The notes under the pieces are model-generated. The model was given only the letters and a program-made list of their open reading frames with translations, was not told the origin of the DNA and did no database searches. From assembly GCA_022577435.1 (NCBI GenBank), contig JAKOON010000089.1, positions 46,001-110,000 on the forward strand: DNA of 64,000 nt, in the 5' to 3' direction. Positions 45,988-58,122 of the stretch are shown here, piece by piece; position 1 is the stretch's first letter, and each line of letters begins with the position of its first letter. The stretch is from Embiotoca jacksoni (taxonomy: Eukaryota; Chordata; Actinopteri; Embiotocidae). Made by a program: the position numbers and the translations under genes.

Positions 45988-46818
45988 GCATGAATCTCTG
46001 CCTGTCTGACTGACGTCTCTCAGTGGATGTCCTCACACCACCTGGAAATCAACCTCCACAAGACCGACCTGCTCTTCCTTCCAGAGAAAGACTCTCCCAC
46101 CCTCGACCTGACTACTACCTTCAACAACTCTGTTATCCCGACCCTGACTGATAAGAACCTCGGAGACACTCGACAGTCAACTCTCTCTTACTGCCAACAT
46201 CACTGCAACAACACGTTCCTGTAGATACATGCTGCACAACATCAGGAGAATACGTCCTCTTCTCACTCAGAAGGAGGTGCAGGCTCTGGTCCAGGTTCTG
46301 GTCATCTCACATCTAGACTACTGTAACTCCCTCCTGGCAGGTCTACTTGTTAGCACCATCCGACCTCTGCAGCTCATCCAGAATGCAGCAGCTCAACTGG
46401 TCTTTAACCTCCTAAATTCACTCACACTTCTCCGCTCCTCCTCCTCTTCCTCCTCCGCTCCCTTCACTGGATACCAGTAGCTGCCAGCATCAGTTTCAAA
46501 ACATTGGTGCTTGCGTACCGTGCTGCGAACAGATCAGGTCCAGTCTACATCCAGGACATGGTCCAACCCTACATCCCAGCCCCTCCCTCCGCTCTGCTTC
46601 TACCAATCAGCTTGTTGCTCCTCACTGAGTTAAACTCTACAAAATCACAACTGTTTGCTGTCCTGGCTCCTAAATGGTAGAATGAGCTCCACCGACATCA
46701 GAAACTCTGAACATCTTCCACCACAAACTAAAAACACACCTCTTCAGACTTTACCTTGAACAGTAGAACTTTAGTATCTTAACATGGAACTTACTGATAG
46801 AACTTTGTAGTTTGGGTT
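45988..46818 (+). pseudogene. Rex1-type LINE copy 2, 3' part of reverse transcriptase
   Basis: The frame reads QWMSSHHLEINLHKTDLLFL and later YMLHNIRRIRPLLTQKEVQA, ISHLDYCNSLLAGLLVSTIR and LQLIQNAAAQLVFNL, with a frameshift at about 46170 and stops later (TAG at the family's WNELP Trp, near 46678). It is about 95% similar by eye to 16040-16555 in the other copy. The 5' end lies in RT motif E/thumb, so it is a 5'-truncated insertion. The 3' tail stops at 'ctttgtagtttggg', short of the end seen in copy 1. A TCC run at 46435-46458 encodes extra Ser. Confidence 0.88.
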
Positions 46819-47245
46819 AACGCTGAAAAACTCTCTGAAACCAAGCTGTTTGACACGACTGTGTATTAACTCCATTCCTCCAGCTGGCCATTTACCGGCA
46901 CACTTCACTTGAAACCCATTGGCCTCATGAATTTCAGGGGCAATAGTCTGTCATTAGGCTGTGTTAATTTGTCTTTTGTCTTGCTGTCTTCTGGACGCAA
47001 CCTGATCACTACCTCTGTCAAATCATCACCACCTTTAAAAGAATGTTGCTGCTGCACACTGAGCCATCTTCAAAAGAACTTCATCTGGGAAGACATAAAA
47101 AATGCAACAAAAACTGTCAGAAGGACACCAGGCAAGAAAGTCATCCAGGAGGAAGTGGAAAGGTGAAACCCAGAAGAACATTGAGTTTCTATAAACTGAT
47201 GAGTCCACAGCTGAACAGTGTGGAAGACATGTGTCATGTTACATC
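46819..47245 (+). pseudogene. 5' part of a second Tc1-like transposon family, interrupted
   Basis: The reading TQKNIEFL-stop-TDEST at about 47169-47213 corresponds to the first catalytic Asp block of Tc1 transposases (LWTDEST with Trp mutated to a stop). Upstream, KTVRRTPGKKVIQEEVE-like text is less certain. The coding sequence is broken off at 47245 and resumes at 47802 after an insertion. The left boundary is not resolved. Confidence 0.6.
47238..47245 (+). repeat. Left 8-bp duplication GTTACATC
   Basis: GTTACATC here is identical to 47802-47809 on the other side of repeat X copy 2, and removing the insert rejoins Tc1-like sequence. Confidence 0.75.
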
Positions 47246-47801
47246 CAGACTACAGACTGGATATAAAAGAGTTCATAGCTTCAGGTCTGTAAAATGGAAC
47301 AGATCGGCCACTAGAGGTCGGCTCCAAAAAGCCTCCGGCTCCATAGACTCCCATTCAACTTCTCTCATCAAATCCAAAGTGAATAAAATGTGTCCATCAG
47401 TTATCTCGGTGTTGTTAGCTAAAGTCACTCCTTCTTATTACTTTTCTGGAGGTCCATCTGAAAATAATCCCTCATTCATTAGAAAAGAAGATTCAAGAAG
47501 ACCTGGTTTTGGGGGCATGTCTGTTTGATTGACAGGTCTGCGGTGCAGTCAGGTTACAGCTATTGGTGGGCGGGACGTAGTATCGTCAGGTTTCCAATCA
47601 GATCGGTCAGATCCACCTCTGGCTCCTCCCCCAGCTCGTTCAAATATGGTCACTTCCTGCTCCAAACTGCTCCGAACTAGCAAGATGGTGACGGACAGAA
47701 TCTGAACTGGAGGATTCATAACGTTCACAAACCAACGATGACATCACTGGTGGTTGATGACATCACTGATGGATGATGACATCACTGATGGATGATGCTC
47801 G
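47246..47801 (-). mobile_element. Dispersed repeat X, copy 2, inserted in a Tc1-like element
   Basis: 556 bp, reverse-complementary to 28240-28799. Perfect 8-bp direct duplications border it, as expected for hAT- or piggyBac-unlike cut-and-paste elements with 8-bp sites. The ends are CAGACTACAG and GATGCTCG, without an evident terminal inverted repeat. It has no coding sequence. It ends in three tandem copies of 'gatgacatcactgatg' compared with two in copy 1. Confidence 0.75.
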
Positions 47802-48420
47802 GTTACATCTGGTATAAACCAAACAGGATTCCATCAAAAGAACCTGGTAGCAACACTGTAAACATGCAGGAGGCAGTGTAATGTTGAGGGGATGCTTTAC
47901 TGCTTCAACCGACTGTCATGGAGGGAAACATGAACTCTGCTCTGACAGACAATCCTGAAGGAGACCGTCACATCGTCAGTCTGAGTTCAAGCTGGAGTGT
48001 ATCTGGGTCACACAGCGAGACGAGGAATCCAACTTGAGTTCTGGAGTGGACCTGAACCCCATTGAGATGTTGTGGTGAGAATTAATCCTCACAAACCCTC
48101 CAGTGTTTCTGCATTGAAGCTGTTCTGTTAGGAAGAGTGGGCTGATGTCCCACCAGTGATGTCAGAGACTGATCTCCACTCATCAGAAACACTTTGTCAC
48201 AGTGGCTGCTGCTAACACGAGCTATTATGTTGAGGGGTGTGATTCACATTGGCTAATTTAGGTTTTGATAACCTCTTTGATTTGCCACAACAAATAAAAT
48301 TATCCTCTAAAGGTCTCACATTGATCACATATTGATATCAACGTGTCTCAGAGACTCAAAGCAGCCTGTTCTTGATCGAGCTACACAGAGAAGCTGAAGA
48401 GAGATGTGAAACTATAGTTA
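47802..48420 (+). pseudogene. 3' part of the second Tc1-like transposon family
   Basis: After the GTTACATC duplication, YIWYKPNRIPSKEPGSNT and, in a shifted frame, HAGGSVMLRGCFTAS match the region between the first and second catalytic Asp of Tc1 transposases. Further on VDLNPIEMLW is the Glu block. Several frameshifts and stops separate them. The sequence to about 48420 is probably its 3' untranslated end. It differs from both other Tc1 families in the window. Confidence 0.75.
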
Positions 48421-48695
48421 CCACAAATATGGATTCTTATGGAAAGAAAGACTGCAAATTAAATAAAGTGTACATTGTTGGGGTTTTTTTTCTGTACGGT
48501 TGCCTTCGTTTAATGTTAAATTTTATTTGAAGATCTGACAGTTTAGAAAATCTGCTTTTCTGAAGTTTCTAAAACTTGATTTGTCAACAATTTCATTTGT
48601 AAATTTTAATCAAGAAGTTGACTTTAAGTTGACTTTGCCATTTTTTCTTTACTTTCTTCTCAGTAAAAGTAATGTTTATTTGATATGAAATAGGC
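48421..48695. other. AT-rich spacer, nothing recognised
   Basis: No gene or repeat recognised. Confidence 0.4.
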
Positions 48696-48964
48696 TGTGG
48701 TAGTGGGCGTGTTTGAGATGGTGGGAGTGGTTCAAAGGGGGAGGTAATTAGGACAGGTGTTCAGTGTTTACTGACGACTGTTTTTCCCAACATATCAGCA
48801 GTGGCATGCTGGGACTGTGAGCTCCACTGCAGAGGTCTGCCTACCAGCTGGTGGACTTGGTAGCATCACGTGTGCTCAGAGCAGCGAACAACTAAGAGCA
48901 CAGCGCTTTACGGTTGTATTTATTTGTGGTGTGTGAGTCAGGAGTACTTGGTTTACTTGCTACA
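48696..48964 (+). mobile_element. Possible LTR related to the one at 10853
   Basis: The start TGTGGTAGTGGGCGTGTTT and the following 'agatggtgggagtggttca', 'gggaggtaattaggacag' parallel 10853-10952, and CTTGCTACA could be the LTR end. Downstream, an ATG at 49047 opens MNTQQREQPVVGLALMLEQL, which could be a gag start, but it stops after 38 residues. Boundaries and target duplication are not established. Confidence 0.35.
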
Positions 48965-49689
48965 TGCTTTGCTGTGTAGAGATTTATTTGTCACAATAGC
49001 AGTACATTTGGTAAAGTGGGGCCCAACAGCTGCTCAGTGCACAGAGATGAACACACAGCAGCGAGAGCAGCCAGTTGTCGGTTTGGCCCTGATGCTGGAA
49101 CAGCTAGTTGCAGTCAGTTCGCTGCTTCTCCAACAATATCGAGCACAGCACGACACAGGATGACGTCGGCAGACACAGTCATTCCTTGATATGTTCACGG
49201 CAGAGGTGTGTGGCTGGTTTGTCAGCAGTCCGGCTTCTTCCTGTTCTGACATGGAGGCACAGACAGATGAGTACCAATGTGTGAGAAGGTCACACTGACC
49301 TGATCTGTTTAAGAAGAAGAAGAACGACACCGGACTTAGCCGAGAGTCTAATTCCAGCTGTAGTCCTCTCAGCCTGAAGCTGTACACTGCAGCAGCCACA
49401 AACTACAGCCTCCAAAATGAACATTAATTTTATTGTTTTGATTTAGTCGCCATTTGTTGCCTAGACACCGCGACTGTGTGGGAGACAAAATACAGATAAC
49501 AGCAGCCACGGATAACTGAAAATAACTCATCTAATATGTGGTCCAGCAGAGCATGCATGAAGTGTGGGTGAGTATGTGATTTATCCAGCCGGGGAAACCA
49601 CACCAACTATTCCTATAAAACTCTAGCCCACCTCTACCTGAGTGAGTCCATGAAACCCAGCCCCTTTCAGGCATTAACTACTGTCCCCA
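48965..49689. other. No gene recognised; possible LTR-element leader
   Basis: It could be the remnant of an LTR retrotransposon downstream of 48964, but no protease, RT or integrase text is seen. Confidence 0.3.
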
Positions 49690-51200
49690 AGAACTGTTTC
49701 CCCAAAAAGTTGGGACACTGTTTAAAATGTAACTAAAAAACAAAATTCGATGATTTACAATTCACATAAACCCATATTTGATTGAAAATTGACCAAAGAC
49801 AACATATCAAGTGTTGAAACTAAGAAATTGTATTTTTTTTTTTTTTTTTTACATATATGCTCGTTTTGAATTTGATACCAGCAACACATTTAAAAAAAAG
49901 TTGGGACAGGTCGACAAACTAGAAAAGTTGTGTAAAGCTAAAGAAATCACCTGGTCGAACATCTCACAACTAATTAGGTTACCATGGCAACAGATCAGTA
50001 ACATTATTGGATATGAAAAGATCATTTCAGAGAGGCAGAGTCTCTCAGCAGTGAAGATGGGGAGAGGTTCACCACTCTGTGAAAGACTGTGTTGGAAAAT
50101 AGTGCAACAATCTAAGAATAATGTTCCTCAACGTAAAACTACAAAGAATTAGTGGATTTCATCGTCTACGGTTCATAATATCATTAAAAGATTCAGAGAA
50201 TCTGGAGAAATCTCTGAACACAAGGGACAAGGCTGGAAACCAATATTGGATGGTGGTGATCTTCGGGCCCTCAGGCAGCACTGCATTAAAAACACACTAT
50301 TCTGGAGTGGAAATCACTGCATGGGCTCAGGAACACTTGTGAAAACCATCGTCTGTGAACACAGTTCATCGCTGTGTCCACAAATGCAGGTTAAAACTTT
50401 CCAAAGAAGAAACCAGATAGAAACATGATCCAGAAACACCGCCGCCTTCTCTGGACCGAGATCATTGAAGATGGACTGAGGTGAAGTGGAAAACTGTCCT
50501 GAGGTCTGATGGATCATAATCTGAGATTCTGTTTGGAAATCATGGACGCTGCATCCTCCAGGTTAAAGAGGAGAGGGACCATCCAGCTTGTTATCAGCTC
50601 AGTTCTAAAGCCAGCATCTGTGATGGTACAGGGATGCATTAGTGCACATGGCATGGGTAGCTTGAACATCTGGAAGGAAGCATTAATGCTGAATGATATA
50701 TTCAGGTTTTGGAGCAACATATGCTGCCATCCAGACAACGTCTTTTTCAGGGAAGGTCTTGTTTATTTCAGCAGAACAACGTCCAACCACATTCTGCACG
50801 TATTCCAACAGCATGGTTCTCTAGTGGAAGAGTCCGCTGATAAACTGGCCTCCTGCAGTCCAGACCTGTCAGTCATTGAAAACATCTGGAGCATCAGGAC
50901 ATGAACAATACAACAAAGGAGACCCTGAACTGTTGAGCAGCTGAAATCCTCTATCAGGCAAGAATGGGACCACATTTCACTTTCAAAACTCCAGAAACTG
51001 GTCTCATCAGTTCCCAAATGTTTATCAACTGTTTTTAAAAGAAGTGATGCAGCACAGTGGTAAACATCACCCTGTCCCAACTTTTTTGAAAAGGTGTTGC
51101 TGCCATAAAATGCAAAATGAGTATATATTTTTCATAAAATCATAAAACCTCAGTTTCAACATTTTATTTGTTGTCTTTGTTGTATTTTCAATTTAATATG
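49690..51200 (+). mobile_element. Tc1-like copy D, nearly full length
   Basis: The most complete copy of the family. The left end 'ccccaaaaagttgggacact' and the right end ('acattttatttgttgtcttt', decayed) frame a transposase region of about 1 kb. Upstream of the gene are the inner repeat 'aaagttgggacaggtcgaca' and a T20 run at 49830-49850. Compared with Tc1 architecture it has the HTH, then catalytic blocks, then 'cctgtcccaacttttttgaa', which is a complementary inner repeat at 51070-51090. Terminal bases are decayed. Confidence 0.9.
49960..51050 (+). pseudogene. Transposase pseudogene of Tc1-like copy D
   Basis: The HTH start ISERQSLSAVKMGRGSPLCE and NNVPQRKTTKN meet TAG at 50150-50152. The same frame resumes with WISSSTVHNIIKRFRESGEI, KGQGWKPILDGGDLRALRQH. 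Later pieces, in shifted frames, are IMDAASSRLKRRGTIQ, VMVQGCISAHGMGSLNIWK, ESADKLASCSPDLSVIENIW (the SPDLSVIEN block holds the catalytic Glu) and 'NIWSIRT-stop'. Several small deletions relative to an intact family member remove the frame. Copies A, C, E and F share almost all of these lesions. Confidence 0.88.
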
Positions 51201-53094
51201 TATTAACTTAAACTTTATATGAACATTCGATGATGTGCTGTGATTTCTCCCCAGGGTGGGTTTAAAATACTGATCATATACTCAGATATAAACAACAATA
51301 AACAGCTGGTAGAACTGTGTGATTCTTCTTACGCTCTTCAACCCAGTGGCAACATATTTTACAATATGACTTATGGCTTGCGATCGTGGTTTTTCATGTG
51401 GCCCCACCATTAGTCTAGAATAAACAGTTAATGTCTGCAAGCATTTAAAAAGCCACTAACAGCATGGTTAACTAGAGAGATGCTGCACTGTGCAACCGCA
51501 AGCATTAACTTAGTGTTGTGTTTTTGTTTAACATTTACTTTTTATTGAAAGTGAGTAAGAAGTGACACATAAAAACAATATTTTGTCTAATTTATTTTTT
51601 GACAAACAGGTACAATTCTCATCCCAATACACCAAAACTGGGGTAGTGTATCCCAATCCTCAGAAAACTGAACTCAATTAGTGATGATAGATAGTAATAA
51701 CAATGAGCAGATACCAAAATAACAATGCAAACCAAAGAAGAAAGTCAATATTTTCTGAATTAATTTTCAAAGAGAATGAATGAAATGGTTGTTGGGCTGT
51801 GGGTCATTGCATGGATTATATTAACATTCATAAGTTATTAGTGAGGGATCTCAGTTTGTAGAGATAAGACACCACTGGGTTGTAGGTGGAGTTGAAGTGG
51901 TCTTTGGTCCCCTCAGTGTACTTTCCAATGCAAAAAAATCCTGAACCTGAACGGCCTGTACTAAAGGTTGGCATCTAGTACAAAACAACAAGGCAAGGAT
52001 GAGGTAAAAAGCAAAGTACCAGAAGACAGGCTGAGGTCCAAACCAGAAAGAATATACCCTCAGGATAGAGGTTTGTCAATTTGGAGAGACCAAGCGTTTT
52101 CCATCAGGTGAAGGTCTTTTCTGTTATAGCAGGAACACAGATGTTAGTTACATGTAGGGACGAGATCTTCGGGTCAAATGCCTGTTCAATCTGCTCGTAG
52201 GTCTGCCTTGGCCGGTGAAGAGCTAAGATTTGGGTTGAATTTCAGGAGTCGAATCTCAGAGTTTATGGCTGGTAGGTTGGTTCGTAGGTACTTTATTTAG
52301 TTTATTTGTGACCTCTTTTTTTGTCATCGACAAGTTCCAACAATGCCTGCTTCTGATCTCGGTGAGACTTGACTCTACCTCCAGCTATGGTCGGTCGTTC
52401 AAAGTTATCTTCGTCAATAATTTCTGTAGCGGTAAGGTGAGTTTAGAACATGCCTTCCATATCCCGTAGAGCATCCGCAGCTGTCGGAGATGGCTCGAAG
52501 GACTATTGAATCAGATCACAGATGTCATCTTTCAAACCGGCTCGCTGCTCCGCCAACCCTGACATGAGCTGGAGTCTATTGTGCCCGGAGCAGGTTGACT
52601 AACATCAGCAACTTTGCTATCACTCGAGGCTGTGTTAGCAGTCACAGCTGAGATTATTGTTTGTCAACTTATTTTTTGCCATGCTAGCCCTCATGTTGCA
52701 ACAAGGGTTTGTAATGTGGAATTCTTTCGTCTGGAGTCGTTCATTTTAACACCAAAAATATTGGTTTATATCAAGCTGTGAAAGCTTTGTAAAGGAAAGC
52801 CTGATTTTGAAGGAGTGCTTAACCTGAAGTCACCAAAATTAATTTTTCCTTGTAAGCATGCAGGCTAAACTCAATTAGAAATCAGAGGAATCCGGTTTCT
52901 GTATTACCCAGACATAATCTCACTGTATTGATCTATATTGGTTGTCTTGCATCATCGGTCTATTGATCTTTTCAAGAGAAGACAGTCTAAATAACCAGCA
53001 GGGACTATTAAATCTCTTTGAATCTACCCAGAAGGAATCAAGTGAAAGGTCTTTCTGTTGGGATCACTACTTCATACAAAAGCAAAGTGTCTGT
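51201..53094. other. No gene recognised; weak L1-like hint on the minus strand
   Basis: On the minus strand near 52570-52480 a reading MSGLAEQRAGLKDDICDLIQ followed by a stop is reminiscent of L1/Tx1 ORF1 N-termini, but it does not continue convincingly. I therefore do not call an element. Otherwise AT-rich. Confidence 0.3.
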
Positions 53095-53480
53095 TTGAAG
53101 TGACCAAGAGATGCCGAGCGGAGGTATAACAAGCACATAGAAGAACAGGTCGATGACTCCCGATGTGTGTGGAGGGGGATAAAGACAGTCACCGGCTACA
53201 AGGATAGCCACAAAGTCCCAAGTTCACCATCAAGACTCTCCAGGACACACTGAACCAGTTCTCACTCCATCGATCATCAGCATGGAGATGTTGTCACCCA
53301 CGCTGCACCACCAAGGAAGGACCAGAGTATCAGACCTGTTAAACACCTGACATCAAGATCAGATACCATCTATCCTGGTGTGATGGAATTCTCTCAATGC
53401 TCACCTATCTGTAAATAATGCTATATTTTGCACTGCTGGTGAGAACTGTATTTCATTAGCTTTGGACCAAACTCAGCAAA
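53095..53480 (+). pseudogene. LINE fragment (linker between endonuclease and RT), decayed
   Basis: The reading RRYNKHIEEQVDDSRCVWRGI and KTVTGYKDS resembles the linker of the jockey/CR1-group LINE at 37253 (KLRTE...F-NNN...GIRAITDYK), that is the segment before the RT. Stops follow at once. Text at about 53445-53490 may be a 3' tail. The middle and RT are missing. Confidence 0.5.
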
Positions 53481-53775
53481 GTAAAGTTGAAGGCAGTCTG
53501 ATTTAAGCTTTCCGAACTCTGCAGAAGGATTTCCTATAAAAACTAACACATTCCATCTGAAGTGCTTCATGAAAGATTTCCTCGGGGTTTGGTGTCCAGA
53601 TGTATTTAGTATTAGGGGTACAGAGGCAGGATGAGGATAAATGACGCATTGACAGAATACTTGGACAAAATATTTCGACAAAGGGGTCTAAATGGTTTAA
53701 TGGATTGAAACAGCCGAGTTGGTCGGTAGACACCGGAGTACAGCTGCCATCAATCCCTTCACCTTCACTCCCTTT

Positions 53776-54460
53776 TTACTTCAAAAAAAGACTCGCTGCA
53801 TTTGTGGACGCAAGTGTTCCTGAGCCCATGCAGTGATTTCCACTCCAGAATAGTGTGTTTTTAATGCAGTGCTGCCTGAGGGCCCGAAGATCACCACCAT
53901 CCAATATTGGTTTCCAGCCTTGTCCCTTGTGTTCAGAGATTTCTCCAGATTCTCTGAATCTTTTAATGATATTATGAACCGTAGACGATGAAATCCACTA
54001 ATTCTTTGTAGTTTTACGTTGAGGAACATTATTCTTAGATTGTTGCACTATTTTCCAACACAGTCTTTCACAGAGTGGTGAACCTCTCCCCATCTTCACT
54101 GCTGAGAGACTCTGCCTCTCTGTGATGCTTTTATTTTTTGTACCCAATCATGTGCTGTAGCTAATAAACCTAATCAATAGTGAGATGTTCCACCAGGTGT
54201 TTTTTTTTCTTTTTATCTTATCACAACTTTTCAACTCTTTTGTTGACCCTGTCACAACTTTTTCAGAAATGTGTTGCTGCCATCAAATTCAAAATGAGCA
54301 GATATTTTTAATTAAAGAAAAAAATTCGGTTTCAACATTTGATATGTTGTCTTAGTTCTATTTTCAATTATATATGGATTTACGTCATTTGCCAATCATT
54401 GTATTCTGTTTTTATTTACATTTTACGCAGCGTCCCAACTTTTTTGGAAACGGGGTTGTA
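53776..54460 (-). mobile_element. Tc1-like copy E, 5' half, with intact terminus
   Basis: Read on the minus strand it starts at 54460 with the best preserved terminal repeat of the family (TACAACCCCG, then TTCCAAAAAAGTTGGGACGC). It continues through the inner repeat and HTH region and stops at about 53780 in the middle of the transposase. The shared TAG stop is at 53998-54000. The right half is missing. Confidence 0.9.
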
Positions 54461-56514
54461 TTACACCAATTTGCTTAAATAAATTATATCGTTAAGGGGT
54501 CAGTTAAGGTCACGGGAGGTGAGATGAGATGATTTAGACACTTTTTTGGTTTTACACACACAGAGAGAGAGAGAAATTGTATTATTACATTAGATCTGAA
54601 CTTGAGAGGCGTTATTTTCCAGATCCTACCTAAATCTCACCTCTGCTCTGTTACTTCTCCAACTGCTGACGTACAAAAGGTTCTTCTGATTGCTTTATAT
54701 GTTAATACTAGTTTGACGTCTTTGATCACAGCCATGCAGCACTGCAAATGGGTAACTATATCCATCAAAATAATAGTTGCAATAAATTCTCCGCATATGA
54801 TCTTTGGCTGTGTAATTAGGTGCATTCAGTAATTGCGTCTCCAAGTGGTGACCACTCGGATCGTAATGATGCAGGGTGGGGACAATTCTGCAGCTGCATG
54901 GGGGATAATTAATCATAATGAAGATATTACAGAGTCATTTGTATTGGTTGAGTGTATTACTGGTTTATAGTCAAACACTCTTGTAGGACAACTGCACTTG
55001 GTCATTTGTTCTTCATTTACTACAATATGGTGAGATTTCTGACTATTCCTTCTAGAAAATTAACAAGAGTGAACAATATTGTGTTTTTTCCATATATGGT
55101 TGAGTCATTATTATGTTTGAGATGGTAGGATTTATATCATTTGTGATTGGATTTAGTTGGGGCACTTTTTCCTCCGCCTGCCTTCGGAGGGTTTGATCAA
55201 ATGTATTCTTTAATCACACTGGGGTTTTTTTTTTGTGGCACATTTGGGCCTGTTTGCACCTGTGATCACTTATCACTGTTGATATTGTTCACATACAGTT
55301 TGCAACCACTGTTAGGCTGTATGATGGAACTCTTGAATTTTTTATGTAGGTAAAATTAAGTTATCTTTATCATCTAACTTATACATCAGAACGTCTGTGC
55401 TCAATCTCCTCCTCCTCACTCTACACAAACTTTGGACTCATGCATCAACAGAGAACACTTGAATCTTAGAGTATCAGGGTCAAACATCACAAAACAGATA
55501 CCTGAATGAATTACCATTTTGTTACTGATCCTTTCTTCAGTATGATATTACCTTCTAAGTGGCACTTGGATCTGTCGTGTAATTATAGTTGAATCACTTT
55601 TAAAGGTTGGGGCAGCTCCATCTGCAGAGGAAGATGTTAAACAATGGAACATCCAGCCATCAGAAGAGCTTGTGATGGGATTATTCTGTCAACTGCTGGT
55701 TAATTATTAAAGGATTGGTTCAAATTTTTGTCAAGACATGTCCATCCTGTACGTACAATTCAGACCGTAAACTGTACGTACAGTTCTGCATGTTCTGTTA
55801 TTTAGGCTCTGTGCTTCAGCACATTTAATTTGAAATGAAATAATTATGGTTTGAATTACGGGGCAGCTAACGGGGGCTCAGCTGCCCTGAAAAGGACCAG
55901 AACTCCCTTGAAAGCCTACTTTGAATTTTTCAGGGCAGACTATAAATCATCGTCCCGTTAATTTTCTTTCCTGAAATGAATAATTAATAATAAAAAATGT
56001 CACTGTTGTGAGTTGCGTTAATTTGCTCATTACAATTAGAAAGAGATCACAGACTGCAGTTACAACAGCATGCTGCAGTGATGAAGGTTATAACGCTGCA
56101 CTCTGGGCCCAACACAGAGTTGCACTCTGAAATAAGTCAGGACTTCTGCTCAGCCACTTTGGGCTTGAGGTAGATAAAAACGGTGTGAACTGAAGTTTAA
56201 AGTGTTCTCCACAGTTATACGAGTCAGTTCCCTCGCTATGATGCGTCTGATCGAGTAGTTTTTTTTTTTTTATCAAATTGACTTGCATGATGTATGTAGT
56301 ACGGTTGTGTTGTAATGTGCGAGCTGTCCATGGTACTGAAAGAGATTGGAGAAAATGAGCGATGGATCGACTGACACATGCTTATATCGGTTGCCTGCTT
56401 GCTTTTAATGGTTGTAAACAGAACTTAATTCCAAAAAGGAAACAACAGGGAAAGTAAAGACAAAGTCAATGTGGGAGAGAATGTTTTTCACAATTTTGTA
56501 TCCATCGGGTTCAA
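54461..56514. other. No gene recognised; hairpins at 55860-55938
   Basis: AT-rich and unique-looking. It contains an AG run at 54562-54573, two overlapping inverted repeats (separate entry) and a T11 run at about 56259-56270. Confidence 0.45.
55860..55938. other. Two overlapping, mutually exclusive inverted repeats
   Basis: GGGCAGCT at 55861-55868 pairs with AGCTGCCC at 55880-55887 (11-base loop). CTGCCCTGAAAA at 55882-55893 pairs with TTTTCAGGGCAG at 55927-55938 (33-base loop). The two stems share CTGCCC, so only one can form at a time. It may be a decayed small transposon or chance; no transcript is visible. Confidence 0.5.
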
Positions 56515-57112
56515 AGGGTTAATTGAAAATGGGCTAAAGACAACATATCCAATGTTGAAACTGAGAAATGTTATTGATTTATGTATAACATATTCTCATT
56601 TTGAATTTGATGCCAGCAACATGTCTCAGAAATGTTGGGACATGGGAAACAAAAGACTGGAAAAGTTGTGAAATCCATAAAAATAAAAAAAACTGGTGGA
56701 ACATCTGACAACTAATTATGTTACCTGGGAACAGATCAGTCACATGATTGGGTATAAAAAGATGATTTCAGAGAGGCAGAGTCTCTCAACAGTGAAGATG
56801 GGGAGAGGTTCACCACTCTGAAAGACTGTGTTGGAAAATAGTTCAACAATCTAAGAATAATGTTCCTCAACGTAAAACTACAAAGAATTAGTGGATTTCA
56901 TCGTCTACGGTTCATAATATCATTAAAACATTCAGAGAATCTGGAGAAATCTCTGAACACAAGGGACAAGGCTGGAAACTATTATTGGATGGTGGTGATC
57001 TTCAGGCCCTCAGGCAGCACTGCATTAAAAACACACTATTCTGGAGTGGAAATCACTGTCTGCGAACATCCACAAATGCAGGTTAAAACTTGACCATTCA
57101 AAGAAAAAAACT
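56515..57112 (+). mobile_element. Tc1-like copy F, 5' half without terminus
   Basis: It begins inside the 5' non-coding part ('ttgaaaatgggctaaagaca'), includes the inner repeat and the HTH, and ends at 'cacaaatgcaggttaaaact' within the transposase. The shared TAG stop is at 56889-56891. The break point is close to that of copy E. Confidence 0.88.
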
Positions 57113-58122
57113 TGTATAATTAAAAAAAGAAAAAAAAGCCTTCACCACCTGAACACCAGATGAAGCCATTTATTGACAAGATATTTACAAGATTGACAAA
57201 GAGTTTGGTGCAGACTCAGACTCAAGGGACAGTGAGATTGTGGCTGCTCTGAAGGAGGGCGTCCCCTGGTGGTCGGTGGATCGGGGGTGGCGGTGGGTGC
57301 CTGTGAGATGAGGGACAATTGGGAAAGAGTGCCATATTTAAATGCTATGAGACATGATAGAAAGTCAGATGCATGCAGTGACTGGAGAAATGGGACGAGT
57401 GGGAGTTTTAACCTACTGGTAGAACTCAGATCAGTTAAGCCTGATTCATTCTTCTATTTGTCAAGTGTTAACTTCTTGTCTATATCCAGAATATCTTGAA
57501 CTTTATTTCAACAGGAAGTCCCGTTGAGATGAAAAATGTCTTCTATAAGGCAGATCTACCCAAGGCAGCAGCCGTACAAACTCACAAAAAATGCAGCAGA
57601 CCCAAAATATGATCCACAATAAAACAGCAAAAAAGCAACAAGGACAATGACCCTGATGCCACTAAATTCATCAATGGATGGAAGTGTGTCTAATTTTAGA
57701 CCGTTGTAAAGTAATCATGGCCAAGTGTAGAGTAGGAAAGAGAAACGTTTTCCCCAGATCTCGCACAACTTTGGTGCATTAAAAAGAAGCACTTCGAGGA
57801 AAGTAGCTCATAACTACCGGAGCTGAAACAGAGAATGGAGAGCATTTAGGCTGGAAGTTTACTCAATATTTATTTATGAATAAAAATATAGCAATGTTGC
57901 TGTCTGAGTGGCAAAGGACGTCCAACCCATTAAATTATAAAAAGAGCAATGGTGAGGAAGTGGCGTGCGCTTATAATGAAACGTGGTACATTGAACCAAG
58001 GCTCTTTAAAATGGATGAGGCAGCATGTATATACAATATACAAAGGCATAAGTGTATTTTTTTACTCAATGTCCTTCCCCTGAACCCAAGATGAGACCCT
58101 GGGAGACAGTTTAGGTAATTTC
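57113..58122. other. No gene recognised
   Basis: A 'cccctggtggtcggtgg' phrase near 57265 and an A-rich stretch may belong to an unknown repeat. Open frames are short and featureless. Confidence 0.4.

Noticed and set aside
52260..52640. L1/Tx1-type ORF1 on the minus strand
   Set aside because: Only about 20 residues look suggestive before a stop, and no coiled coil or RNA-binding domain follows.
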